This document shows positions 1-8,316 of a stretch of DNA of 64,000 nt, piece after piece. Below the pieces are notes generated by a model. The model saw only the letters and a program-made list of their open reading frames with translations, was not told the origin of the DNA and made no database searches. Each line of letters opens with the position of its first letter. The first letter of the stretch is position 1. The position numbers and the translations under genes were made by a program. Source of the stretch: Burkholderiales bacterium (lineage in GTDB: Bacteria; Pseudomonadota; Gammaproteobacteria; Burkholderiales; Burkholderiaceae_C); the NCBI GenBank assembly GCA_947453625.1, contig CANGHK010000005.1:62001-126000 (forward strand). Direction: 5' to 3'.

Positions 1-724
1 GCCCGAACTCCGCGATGACGCGCGCGAACTGCTCGCACGGAGCCACTTTCGCTGGCTGGCGCGCAGTCTGATCGAGCGCGGCCTGCTCTGGTATGCCTCC
101 CCGGCGCGGCTGAAGACGCTGATCCATGTCGAGGGCGATGTCGGTTTTGCCGAGCGCAGCGACAAGCCGGTGATGTGGCTGGTGCCGCATTTCGTCGCGC
201 TGGACGTGGCCGGCGTGGCCACCCAGTTGTTCCAGGGCAGGACCGTGGCCTCGATCTACCAGGCCCAGAGCAACAAGGTGTTCGACGAGGCAATGCGCCG
301 CGGCCGGCTGCGCTTCGGCTTGGGACAGGTCTTCGCGCGCAGCGAGCGCGCCCTGCCGCTGGTGCGCGCGATCCGGCGCGGCGCGGTCTTCTTCAACCTG
401 CCCGACATGGATTTCGGCGCCCGCGATGCCGCTTTCGTGCCGTTTTTCGGCGTGCCGGCGGCCACGCTGCTGGCGCCCGCGCGCATGGCCCGCTCGCTGG
501 GCATGATGGTGCAGCCGGTGGTGGGCGAGATCCTGCCCGGGGGCCAGGGCTACCGGGTGCGTTTCCTGCCGCCCTGGGATGACTTCCCGGGCGACGACGA
601 TATCGCGGCCGCGACCCGGATGAACCGCTGGATAGCCGACGAGATCGCCCGCAACCCGGCGCAGTACCTTTGGGTGCACAAGCGCTTCAAGACCCGGCCC
701 GAGGGCGAGCCCGGCTTTTATTGA
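1..724 (+). CDS. Lipid A lauroyl acyltransferase-like protein (LpxL/HtrB family), 5' end outside window
   Basis: The reading frame is open from base 2, so the N-terminus lies before the window; about 240 residues are visible. The HX4D acyltransferase motif (His-Phe-Val-Ala-Leu-Asp) is encoded near 187-204. The distal part carries the family's usual conserved blocks, for example 'FFNLPDMDFG' and 'QYLWVHKRFKTRP' near the end. Enzymes of this family transfer a secondary acyl chain to Kdo-lipid A at the inner membrane. The position just upstream of dapF matches Burkholderiales, where lpxL-type genes commonly precede dapF. Which acyl position is modified cannot be decided here. The family call is secure; the exact paralogue is not. 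Confidence 0.88.
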   Translation, partial: PELRDDARELLARSHFRWLARSLIERGLLWYASPARLKTLIHVEGDVGFAERSDKPVMWLVPHFVALDVAGVATQLFQGRTVASIYQAQSNKVFDEAMRRGRLRFGLGQVFARSERALPLVRAIRRGAVFFNLPDMDFGARDAAFVPFFGVPAATLLAPARMARSLGMMVQPVVGEILPGGQGYRVRFLPPWDDFPGDDDIAAATRMNRWIADEIARNPAQYLWVHKRFKTRPEGEPGFY

Positions 725-774
725 GTGCGCAGGGGTTGGCGGTCGGCCATGCCGCCGCCCGATAATCACCGCGT

Positions 775-1629
775 ATGAGATTGAAGTTCACCAAGATGCA
801 GGGCGCCGGCAACGACTTCGTCGTGATCGACGCCACCCGGGCGCCGGTCGATCTGTCGATTGAGCAACTCAGGCGCCTGGGCGACCGTCGCTTTGGCGTG
901 GGCGCCGACCAGATCCTGCTGGTCGAACCCGCGCGCAGCGAGGGAGTCGACTTTCGCTACCGCATCTTCAACAACACCGGCGACGAGGTCGAGCATTGCG
1001 GCAACGGCGCGCGCTGCTTCGTCCGCTTCCTGCACGACCATGGCCTGTCGACCCAACGCGTGGTGCGGGTCGAGACGGTCAACAACCGGCTGTCGCTGCA
1101 CCTGCAGGACGACGGCCGCGTCACGGTGGACATGAACCGGCCGATCTTCGACCTGGCTCGCGTGCCCTTCGATGCCAGCGATCTGGCCGCGCGTGCCGAA
1201 GCCGGTTTCGCGCTCTGGCCGTTGGACGTGGGCGAGGGCCGGCGGGTGGAGGTGGCGGTGTTGTCGATGGGCAACCCGCATGCGGTGCACCGGGTGGCCG
1301 ACGTGCGCGAGGCGCCGGTGGCCGAGCTGGGACCGCGGGTCGAGCAGCACGGCCGTTTTGCGCGCAAGGTCAACGCCGGTTTCATGCAGGTGCTCACGCG
1401 CGGTCAGATCGCGCTGCGGGTCTACGAGCGTGACGCCGGCGAGACCCTGGCCTGCGGCACCGGGGCTTGCGCCGCGGTGGTGGCCGGCATCCGCCTGGGC
1501 TGGCTGGACCGGCGGGTCGACGTGCAGGCCCGCGGGGGCCTGCTGACGGTCGAATGGCCTGACGACGAAGGTTCGGTGCTGTTGACCGGGCCTGCCGAGA
1601 CGGTATTTGAAGGGGAGATCGAGCTGTGA
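775..1629 (+). CDS. dapF: Diaminopimelate epimerase
   Basis: 284 residues, normal for the family. It interconverts LL- and meso-diaminopimelate for lysine and peptidoglycan synthesis in the cytoplasm, without a cofactor. Both catalytic cysteines are visible: C75 in 'EHCGNGARC' and C227 in 'LACGTGACA'. The N-terminal block '[16 protein letters not shown]' is the typical start, which supports the ATG at 775. The 3' end overlaps the next gene through GTGA (1626-1629), so the two are probably translationally coupled. Confident. Confidence 0.97.
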   Translation: MRLKFTKMQGAGNDFVVIDATRAPVDLSIEQLRRLGDRRFGVGADQILLVEPARSEGVDFRYRIFNNTGDEVEHCGNGARCFVRFLHDHGLSTQRVVRVETVNNRLSLHLQDDGRVTVDMNRPIFDLARVPFDASDLAARAEAGFALWPLDVGEGRRVEVAVLSMGNPHAVHRVADVREAPVAELGPRVEQHGRFARKVNAGFMQVLTRGQIALRVYERDAGETLACGTGACAAVVAGIRLGWLDRRVDVQARGGLLTVEWPDDEGSVLLTGPAETVFEGEIEL

Positions 1630-2306
1630 CCTTGCAGGGCGGCATCACCGAGACCGACATCGCCAACTACCTGGCCAACACGCCCAGCTTCTTCGAGCGC
1701 CACGCCGAGCTGATGGCCAGCATCCAGCTGACCAGCCCGCATGGCCAGCGCACCGTCTCGTTGCAGCAGCGGCAGATGGAAATGCTGCGCGAGAAGATCA
1801 AGGGCCTGGAGGGCAAGATCATGGAGATGATCCGCCATGGCCAGGAAAACGCGGCCATCGCCGACCGCTTGCACCGCTTCACCCATGCCTTGCTGATGGC
1901 CGCCAAGCCGGCCGCGCTGCCCGAGGTGCTGGTGGCCTCGCTGCAGCATGAGTTCATGATCCCGCAGGCCGCGCTGCGCCTGTGGGGCGCCGACGCTGCG
2001 TTTGCCGCGCTGCCCTTCGCCCAGGGTGCCAGCGACGACATCCGCGCTTTTGCCGACAGCCTGGGCGCGCCCTACTGCGGCTTGAACTCGGGTTTCGAGC
2101 CGGTGGGCTGGCTGGCCCAGCCGGCCAGCGTGATGTCGGTCGCCCTGGTGCCCTTGCGCGGCGGCCCGGCGGGTGCCGCGGTCGGCCTGCTGGTGCTGGG
2201 CTCACCCGACCCCACCCGCTACAGCGCCGAGATGGGCACCGAGTTCCTGAGCCGCATCGGCGAGGTGGCCAGCGCCGGGCTGGCCCGGCTGTTGCCGCCG
2301 GCCTAG
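1626..2306 (+). CDS. DUF484 family protein (GAF-like)
   Basis: 226 residues. It starts at a GTG that overlaps the dapF stop by four bases. The N-terminal segment '[19 protein letters not shown]' and the block '[22 protein letters not shown]' (a short coiled coil) are hallmarks of DUF484. The C-terminal half is a GAF-like fold in other members. The function is not established; the family almost always sits between dapF and xerC in gamma- and betaproteobacteria, as here, hinting at a link to cell-wall or chromosome-dimer biology. xerC follows after 6 bases, so this is one transcription unit. Confidence 0.93.
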   Translation: MTLQGGITETDIANYLANTPSFFERHAELMASIQLTSPHGQRTVSLQQRQMEMLREKIKGLEGKIMEMIRHGQENAAIADRLHRFTHALLMAAKPAALPEVLVASLQHEFMIPQAALRLWGADAAFAALPFAQGASDDIRAFADSLGAPYCGLNSGFEPVGWLAQPASVMSVALVPLRGGPAGAAVGLLVLGSPDPTRYSAEMGTEFLSRIGEVASAGLARLLPPA

Positions 2307-2312
2307 CCGCGG

Positions 2313-3251
2313 ATGACGCAGCCCGCCTTGCCGCCGCTGGACGAGGGCGCGCTGCGTTTCCTGCAGCACCTGCGGGTCGAGCGCCGGCTGGCCGCGCGCA
2401 CGCTGGCGATTTACGGCGACGCGCTGCGCTGGCTGCAGCAACTGGCCGCGGCCGACGGGGTGGCACTGGCGCTGGCGCAGACCCACCATGTGCGCGGCTG
2501 GACGGCGCGGCTGCGCGAGCGCGGGCTGGGGCCGCGCAGCATCGCCATCGCGCTGGCCGCCTGGCGCGGCCTGTACCGCCACTGGGGCCGCGAGCAACTG
2601 ATCACGCACAACCCGGTCGACGGCCTGCGCGCGCCCAAGGCGCCCAAGCCGCTGCCCAAGGCGCTCAATGTCGACCAGGCGGTCGCGCTGGCGCAACAGG
2701 TGCCGGCCAGCGACAACCCGGCGCTGCGCGCGCGCGACCACTGCATCGTCGAGCTGCTCTACGGCTGCGGCCTGCGGGTGGGCGAACTGGTGGGGCTTGA
2801 CGCCGCCGCCAGTGCGCTGGCGGCGGGCTGGGTCGATGCCCCCGACGCCACCGCCCATGTGCTGGGCAAGGGCGCCAAGCGCCGCAGCGTGCCGGTGGGC
2901 GGGCCGGCGCTGGCGGCGCTGGCGGCCTGGCAAGCCGAGCGCGCGGCGCTGGCGCGGCCGGGCGAGCCAGCCTTGTTCGTCAGCCAGCGCGGCACGCGCC
3001 TGTCGGCCAGCCAGGTGCGTTCGCGCCTGCAATTGTTGGCGCGCGACGCCGGCCTGGCCACCGGCGTGCACCCGCACATGCTGCGCCACAGCTACGCCTC
3101 GCACCTGCTGCAGTCCAGCGGCGACCTGCGCGCGGTGCAGGAGTTGCTGGGCCATGCCAGCATCACCACCACGCAGGTCTACACGAAATTGGATTTCCAG
3201 CACCTGGCCAAGATCTACGACGCCGCGCATCCGCGGGCCAGGCGCAAGTAA
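2313..3251 (+). CDS. xerC: Site-specific tyrosine recombinase XerC
   Basis: 312 residues. Acts with XerD at dif to resolve chromosome dimers. An N-terminal SAM-like core-binding domain (about 10-105) precedes the catalytic domain. All catalytic residues are present: R155 ('GCGLRVGEL'), K186, H255 and R258 ('HMLRHS'), H281 ('LLGHASITTTQ') and the nucleophile Y290. The C-terminus ends 'AAHPRARRK', normal for the family. A copy of its last coding segment recurs 146 bp downstream (see the direct-repeat entry). A confident core-genome gene rather than a phage integrase, judged by the dapF-DUF484-xerC context. Confidence 0.95.
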   Translation: MTQPALPPLDEGALRFLQHLRVERRLAARTLAIYGDALRWLQQLAAADGVALALAQTHHVRGWTARLRERGLGPRSIAIALAAWRGLYRHWGREQLITHNPVDGLRAPKAPKPLPKALNVDQAVALAQQVPASDNPALRARDHCIVELLYGCGLRVGELVGLDAAASALAAGWVDAPDATAHVLGKGAKRRSVPVGGPALAALAAWQAERAALARPGEPALFVSQRGTRLSASQVRSRLQLLARDAGLATGVHPHMLRHSYASHLLQSSGDLRAVQELLGHASITTTQVYTKLDFQHLAKIYDAAHPRARRK

Positions 3252-3380
3252 ACGCCGGATTTTGGCTGCGGCACGGCGCTTTGCGCCTTCACATCGCTGC
3301 GCGATATGAGCCTTCGCCGCAACGCCCGCTGCTCGGTCGTTGTCAGCACCCGGCCAAGATCTACGACGCCGCGCATCCGC
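3198..3380 (+). repeat. Direct repeat: 37-bp xerC tail duplicated downstream (3198-3234 and 3344-3380)
   Basis: Bases 3198-3234 lie inside the end of xerC. Bases 3344-3380 repeat them with one mismatch (T to C) at a spacing of 146 bp. In the second copy the xerC frame would read on to 'AAHPL' and then TGA. The intervening DNA has no convincing gene. It looks like a small segmental duplication or a footprint of insertion/excision at the xerC end. The xerC copy carries the usual family C-terminus, so the downstream copy is probably the relic. Confidence 0.85.
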
Positions 3381-3395
3381 TGTGACAATCGGGTG

Positions 3396-4601
3396 ATGAA
3401 GACGATCCGATTGCGCGACGGCAAGGAGCGCTCGCTGCAGCGCCGCCACCCCTGGGTGTTCGAGGGCAGCGTGGCGCGCGGCGGTGCCGACGCTGGCGAG
3501 ACGGTGCGGGTCGAATCGCACGCCGGCGAGTTCCTGGCCTGGGGCGCATTCAGCCCGCAGTCGATGTTCCGGGTGCGCGCCTGGAGCTTCGTCGAGGCCG
3601 AGCGCATCGACGCCGCCTTCTTCGAGTCCCGGCTGCGCCGGGCGATCGCGCTGCGTGGCCGGCTGGGCATCGCCAGCGACGCGATGCGGCTGGTGCACGG
3701 CGAAGCCGACGGCCTGCCCGGGCTGATCGTCGACCGCTACGGCGACTTGCTGTGCGCCCAGTTCCTGTCGGCCGGTGCCGAGCGCTGGCGCGAGGTGATC
3801 GCCGACGCGCTGTGCGCGATCATCGGCCTGGGCCGGCTCTACGAACGCTCGGACGCCAGCGTGCGCGCGCTCGAGGGGCTGGAGGTCCGCACCGGCTGGC
3901 TGCGCGGCGGGGTGGCGGGTGAGACCTCTACCGACCTGGTGATCACCGAGCATGGCTGGACCCTGGGGGTGGACATCGCCCAGGGCCACAAGACCGGCTA
4001 CTACCTCGACCAGCGCGAGAACCGCAGGCGCTTCGCCGACCTGGTGCGCCAGCTCGGCTGCCGCAGCGTGCTCAACGGCTTCAGCTACACGGGCGGCTTC
4101 AGCGTGGCGGCGCTGGCCGGCGGCGCCCGGCAAGTGGTCAGCGTGGACTCGTCGGCGCCGGCGCTGGCCGGTGCGCGCGACAACCTCCGGCGCAACGGCT
4201 TTGAATCGTTACTAAACAGCGGCGCCTGCGAGTTTGCCGACGCCGATGTCAACCAGTACCTGCGCGAGGCGCTGGCGGCTGGCCGCAGCTTCGACGCCAT
4301 CGTGCTCGACCCGCCCAAGTTCGCCCCGACAGCAGCCCATGCCGAGCGCGCGGCGCGGGCCTACAAGGACATCAACCGGCTGGCCTTCAAGCTGCTGGCG
4401 CCGGGCGGGCTGCTGCTGACCTTCAGCTGCTCGGGCGGCGTCAGCGCCGACCTGTTCCACAAGATCGTCGCCGGCGCGGCGCTGGACGCCGGCGTCGACG
4501 GCGCCATCCTGCAGCGCCTGGAGGGCGCTTGCGACCACCCGACCACGATGGTGTTCCCCGAGGGCGAATACCTCAAGGGGCTGGCGATCCTGAAGTCCTG
4601 A
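3396..4601 (+). CDS. rlmI: 23S rRNA (cytosine-C5) methyltransferase, RlmI-like
   Basis: About 401 residues from ATG 3396. This start is preferred over in-frame codons upstream because 'IRLRDGKERSLQRRHPWVFEGS' begins the PUA domain directly. The PUA domain is followed by a Rossmann-type SAM-dependent methyltransferase. Visible motifs are 'VLNGFSYTGGFSVAAL' (SAM site), 'DAIVLDPPKFAP' (DPPKF catalytic block) and 'LLLTFSCSG'. Members methylate C1962 of 23S rRNA. The region just upstream contains the duplicated xerC tail, so the promoter/leader of this gene may have been rebuilt. Substrate assignment rests on the family. Confidence 0.9.
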   Translation: MKTIRLRDGKERSLQRRHPWVFEGSVARGGADAGETVRVESHAGEFLAWGAFSPQSMFRVRAWSFVEAERIDAAFFESRLRRAIALRGRLGIASDAMRLVHGEADGLPGLIVDRYGDLLCAQFLSAGAERWREVIADALCAIIGLGRLYERSDASVRALEGLEVRTGWLRGGVAGETSTDLVITEHGWTLGVDIAQGHKTGYYLDQRENRRRFADLVRQLGCRSVLNGFSYTGGFSVAALAGGARQVVSVDSSAPALAGARDNLRRNGFESLLNSGACEFADADVNQYLREALAAGRSFDAIVLDPPKFAPTAAHAERAARAYKDINRLAFKLLAPGGLLLTFSCSGGVSADLFHKIVAGAALDAGVDGAILQRLEGACDHPTTMVFPEGEYLKGLAILKS

Positions 4602-4647
4602 GCCGGTTCGGCCCAGCGGCCTGCCGCTCAGCCGGGCTCGGCCGGGC

Positions 4648-7035
4648 TCAGTCGCGCCCGGCCCGCCCAAACGCCATCACGCCGTCGGCCACCTTGCCCC
4701 AGCGCAGCGCCAGCAGGTCGAGCAGGTAGTTCTGGTACAGCCGCCAGGGTTTGCGGTCGCCCTGCTTGGGCAGCAGGTCCACAGCACGGCTGACATAGCC
4801 CGAGCTGAAGTCGAGGAAGGGTTCGGGCTTGACCGCCGCGTCGCGCGTGGGCGTGAAGACGGTGTCGCCGTGGCGCGTCATGTGCTTGATCAGCCGGCAG
4901 AAATAGCGCGAAGTCAGGTCGGCTTTCAAGGTCCAGCTGGCGTTGGTGTAGCCGAAGGTGTTGGCCAGGTTGGGCAGGCCGCTGTACATCATGCCCTTGT
5001 AGACCATGGCCTGCGACAGGTCCACCGGCTGCCCGTCCCGGCTGATCTTGACGTCGCCCAGCATGTTGAGCTGCAGCCCGGTGGCGGTGACGACGATGTC
5101 GGCCGCCAAGGTCTGGCCCGATTGCAGGCGGATGCCGTGCTCGGTGAAGCGGTCGATCTGGTCGGTGACGACCGAAGCCCGGCCTTCGCGCAAGGCCTTG
5201 AACAGGTCGCCGTCGGGCACCAGGCAGACCCGCTGGTCCCAGGGCTTGTACTGCGGCGTGAAGTGCTTGGCGACGTCGAAATCCGGCCCCAGCTGCGCCC
5301 GCACCATGGCCACCATCCGCGCCTTGGCCTGCGCCGGGTACTTGCGCGCCAGCCGGTAGAAGTACATGCCCATCAACACGTTCTTGGCCCGCACCAGCCG
5401 GTAGGCCCAGGTGGCCGGCAGCCAGCGCTTGAGGGTTTCGGCCACCGTGTCGATCGCCGGCCTGGCCACCACATAAGTGGGTGAGCGTTGCAGCATCGTC
5501 ACATGCGCGGCGCTGCGCGCCATCTCGGGCACCAGGGTCACGGCGGTGGCGCCGCTGCCCACCACCACCACCCGCTTGCCGGCGTAGTCCAGCCCCTCGG
5601 GCCAGAACTGCGGGTGCACCAGCGTGCCGGCGAATTGCTGCTCACCGGGGAAGCGGGGCCGGTGGCCCTGCGCATAGTTGTAGTAACCGCTGCAGAACAG
5701 CAGGAAGCGCGGCTTCATGCGCAGGCGCTCGCGCTGCGGGCCGCGTTCGATCTCCACCGTCCAGCGGCCCTCGTTGGCCGACCAGTCGGCGCTGACGAGC
5801 CGGTGCCGGGTGCGGATATGCGCGCCCAGGCCATGCTCGACGGCGGTCTCGGTGATGTAGTCCCGGATCGCCGGCCCGTCGGCGATGGCCTTGGCCGCGC
5901 GCCAGGGCTTGAACTGATAGCCCAGCGTGTACATGTCCGAGTCCGAGCGCACGCCGGGGTAGCGGAACAGGTCCCAGGTGCCGCCCAGGCTGTCGCGGGC
6001 CTCCAGCAAGGTGAAGGTCTTGTCGGGGCAGTCGCGCTGCAGGTGTACCGCCGCGCCTATGCCCGACAGCCCCGCGCCCACGATCAGCACGTCCGGCGTC
6101 TCGGCGGCGTCACTGCGCTGGGCCTGCCGCAGGAAGCGCGCCGCCGCCCGCACCGAGCGCCTGGCCTCGGGCAGGCGGTGCAGGTTCTGCCAGACATGCG
6201 GCACCACCGGGAACACCTGCAAGTCCACCGCCACGCCGGCCTCGCGCGCTTTCTGCACCAGGCGCAACGCATCGTCGCGCAAGGACTCGGTCTCGCCCAC
6301 ATGCACCAGCAGCGGCGGCAGGCCGCTCAGGTCGCCCAGCAGCGGCGACGCCAGCGGCAGCGCCCGGTCGGCGCCGGCCAGGTAGATGTCGGCCAGATGC
6401 GTCAGCTCGGGGCCGTTGAACATCGCGTCCCGGTCGGCGTTGAGCGTGATCGACGGGCTGCCGCCGGTCAGGTCGGTGGCGGGTGAAAACAGCGCCGCGG
6501 CATCGGGCAAGGCCTCGCCCGCGTCGCGCAGCGTCAGCATCAGGCCCAACGCCAGGTTGCCGCCCGCGCTGTCGCCGGCTACCACCAGGCGGCCGGCCTG
6601 GCCCGCGGCGTCGGACCGCAGCGCCCGGAACACCGCCAACGCGTCCAGCGCGGCGGCCGGAAACGGGTGCTCGGGCGCCAGCCGGTAGTCGGGCACGAAC
6701 ACCCGCAGCCCTTGCAGCGCCAGCGCGGCGGTGATCGGCCGGTGGGTGCGCGGCGAGCAGCCGACGAAGCCCCCGCCGTGCAGGTAGAGCAAGGTGGTGG
6801 GCACCGAGACCGCCTCGCCCGCCATTCCCGTCGCCCCCGCCAGGCCTTCGGCGTCCACCCATTCGCCCGCCACCCCGCCCAGCGTGGCCTCGGTATAGCG
6901 CACGCCGCCGGGCGGCTTCAGGGGCTGGTTGAACACCTGGCGCACCGCGGCCAGGTTGCGCATGTCGGCCAGCGCGGGCTTGACCCGCCGGCGCACCACG
7001 AATGAGGCCACGCGGGCCTGCCAGCTTGCATGCAT
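4648..7035 (-). CDS. Fusion: alpha/beta-hydrolase (HSL type) + Baeyer-Villiger-type flavin monooxygenase
   Basis: 795 residues in one uninterrupted frame. Residues about 80-305 are an HSL-type alpha/beta hydrolase: oxyanion motif HGGG (86-89), nucleophile S156 in 'GDSAGG', a likely triad Asp in the 'ETESLRDDA' region and His280. Residues about 315-795 are a class B flavin monooxygenase: FAD motif 'GAGLSGIGAA', the Baeyer-Villiger fingerprint FxGxxxHxxxWP (468-479) and an NADPH-binding 'GSGATAV'. A BVMO turns a ketone into an ester and a hydrolase cleaves it, so one chain could do both steps; this is inference. The SDR encoded 87 bp upstream on the same strand could supply the ketone. Substrate unknown. 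Confidence 0.9.
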   Translation of the reverse strand: MHASWQARVASFVVRRRVKPALADMRNLAAVRQVFNQPLKPPGGVRYTEATLGGVAGEWVDAEGLAGATGMAGEAVSVPTTLLYLHGGGFVGCSPRTHRPITAALALQGLRVFVPDYRLAPEHPFPAAALDALAVFRALRSDAAGQAGRLVVAGDSAGGNLALGLMLTLRDAGEALPDAAALFSPATDLTGGSPSITLNADRDAMFNGPELTHLADIYLAGADRALPLASPLLGDLSGLPPLLVHVGETESLRDDALRLVQKAREAGVAVDLQVFPVVPHVWQNLHRLPEARRSVRAAARFLRQAQRSDAAETPDVLIVGAGLSGIGAAVHLQRDCPDKTFTLLEARDSLGGTWDLFRYPGVRSDSDMYTLGYQFKPWRAAKAIADGPAIRDYITETAVEHGLGAHIRTRHRLVSADWSANEGRWTVEIERGPQRERLRMKPRFLLFCSGYYNYAQGHRPRFPGEQQFAGTLVHPQFWPEGLDYAGKRVVVVGSGATAVTLVPEMARSAAHVTMLQRSPTYVVARPAIDTVAETLKRWLPATWAYRLVRAKNVLMGMYFYRLARKYPAQAKARMVAMVRAQLGPDFDVAKHFTPQYKPWDQRVCLVPDGDLFKALREGRASVVTDQIDRFTEHGIRLQSGQTLAADIVVTATGLQLNMLGDVKISRDGQPVDLSQAMVYKGMMYSGLPNLANTFGYTNASWTLKADLTSRYFCRLIKHMTRHGDTVFTPTRDAAVKPEPFLDFSSGYVSRAVDLLPKQGDRKPWRLYQNYLLDLLALRWGKVADGVMAFGRAGRD

Positions 7036-7121
7036 CGGGTTGTTTCCTTGGGTCGGGGTTGTGGCGTACCGGGCCTACCGCGCGGACCGGGCGGTCCGCG
7101 GGTCGGTCTGGCCGCTCAGGG

Positions 7122-7985
7122 TCAAGCGGTCGTCGGCGCCGGTTTGGCGGTGCGGCCGGCCAATTTTCGCGCCAGGCGCTGCCAGTAGCTGACCGGAAAC
7201 AGCCGCTGCATCCAGGCCGCGCCGACCGCGTCGCCGCCGACCAGCACCCGGGGTTCACGCCCTTCGATGCCGCGCAGGATGCGGGCTGCGGCGGCCTCGG
7301 GCGACAGCCGCAGCATGCGGCGGGCCTGTGCCCGGCCCTCGGAGATCTGGGCGGCGCTGGCGCCAGCAGGCAGCCGGGCGTTCTCGGCAATGCCGGTGCG
7401 CACGCCGCCCGGGTGCACCAGGGTCATGCCCACGCTGGAGCCGCTGGCCTCCAACTCGTGGCGCAGCGATTCGGAGAAGCCGCGCAGCGCAAACTTGCTG
7501 GCGCAATACGCGGTCTGCCCCGGCGGCGCGATGATGCCGAAGATGCTGCTGATGTTGACGATCTGCGCGGCCGGCGCTTGCTGCAGCAGCGGCAGGAAGG
7601 CCCGGGTGAGTTGCACCACCGCGCCGAAATTGATGCGCATCAGCCAATCGAAGTCGGCCGCCGCCACCTGCCCGAAGTTGCCCCCCAGCGCCACGCCGGC
7701 GTTGTTGACCAGCAGCGTGGCGCGGCCATGCGCGTCCACCACCGCCGCCAGCAAGCTTGCGGCGGCGTCAACCGACGCCAGGTCCAGCACATGATGGCTG
7801 ACTTCCACCCCCAGGCCGCGCGCCTGGTCGGCGACGGCCTGCAGCGCGCCGGGGTTGACGTCCACCAAGGCCAGGTGACAGCCGCGGCCGGCCAGTTGCA
7901 GCGCCAGCGCCGCGCCAATGCCGCTGGCCGCGCCGGTGATCACCGCCACGCCGCCGCGCGGGTCCAGGGTAGAAGTCTTGTTCAT
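7122..7985 (-). CDS. Short-chain dehydrogenase/reductase (classical SDR)
   Basis: 287 residues from ATG at 7985. An in-frame upstream extension exists but has no SDR character. Motifs: cofactor site 'TGAASGIG', 'NNAGVAL', and the catalytic Ser...Tyr-x-x-x-Lys set in 'NISSIFGI' and 'YCASKFALRGFSES'. Asp after beta-2 ('LALVDVNPG') suggests preference for NAD(H). The same-strand hydrolase-BVMO fusion follows after 86 bp, so the pair probably forms one catabolic transcription unit (alcohol to ketone to ester to acid plus alcohol). That pathway is inferred from gene pairing only. Confidence 0.9.
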   Translation of the reverse strand: MNKTSTLDPRGGVAVITGAASGIGAALALQLAGRGCHLALVDVNPGALQAVADQARGLGVEVSHHVLDLASVDAAASLLAAVVDAHGRATLLVNNAGVALGGNFGQVAAADFDWLMRINFGAVVQLTRAFLPLLQQAPAAQIVNISSIFGIIAPPGQTAYCASKFALRGFSESLRHELEASGSSVGMTLVHPGGVRTGIAENARLPAGASAAQISEGRAQARRMLRLSPEAAAARILRGIEGREPRVLVGGDAVGAAWMQRLFPVSYWQRLARKLAGRTAKPAPTTA

Positions 7986-8316
7986 CGGGGTTTCCGGCAG
8001 GTCGCTGCCCTTGGGTTGCTGTCTGAAGACACGGTCGTTTGACGGTCTTGCATTGTGGTCGACGCATCGATTTTGTGGCGCGTCGGCCTCCACCGCCCAG
8101 CCATGGGCCCGCCGGCCGTGTGCCCGTCGACAGCCTGGTTTCGGTCGCCAGCGGTCCGCGCAATGCGCGGTTCGAGCCTCCTGATGCTGTCACGGAACGC
8201 GGGTTCAATTGACATCAGTTGGTAAAAGTTGACTGTTAGCGTGCCCGCTCATCGCAGTTTTAGCGGATTTGATACCGGTCTCGGCGTCGATCGCCGTCAA
8301 CCCAGGTCAGTCACCC
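7986..8316. other. Divergent intergenic region, SDR operon / glycosyltransferase operon
   Basis: 331 bp without a convincing gene. The right part is relatively AT-rich. A TTGACA box at 8209-8214 and a second TTGACT at 8229-8234 face the glycosyltransferase genes, but no good -10 box sits at the right distance from either, so promoter calls are weak. A TTG codon at 8269 could extend the next gene by 16 residues; the ATG at 8317 is preferred. Confidence 0.4.

Noticed and set aside
2202..4133. Long minus-strand open frame opposite xerC and rlmI
   Set aside because: Antisense shadow typical of GC-rich DNA: no domains, His/Arg/Gln-rich composition, and well-supported genes on the plus strand.
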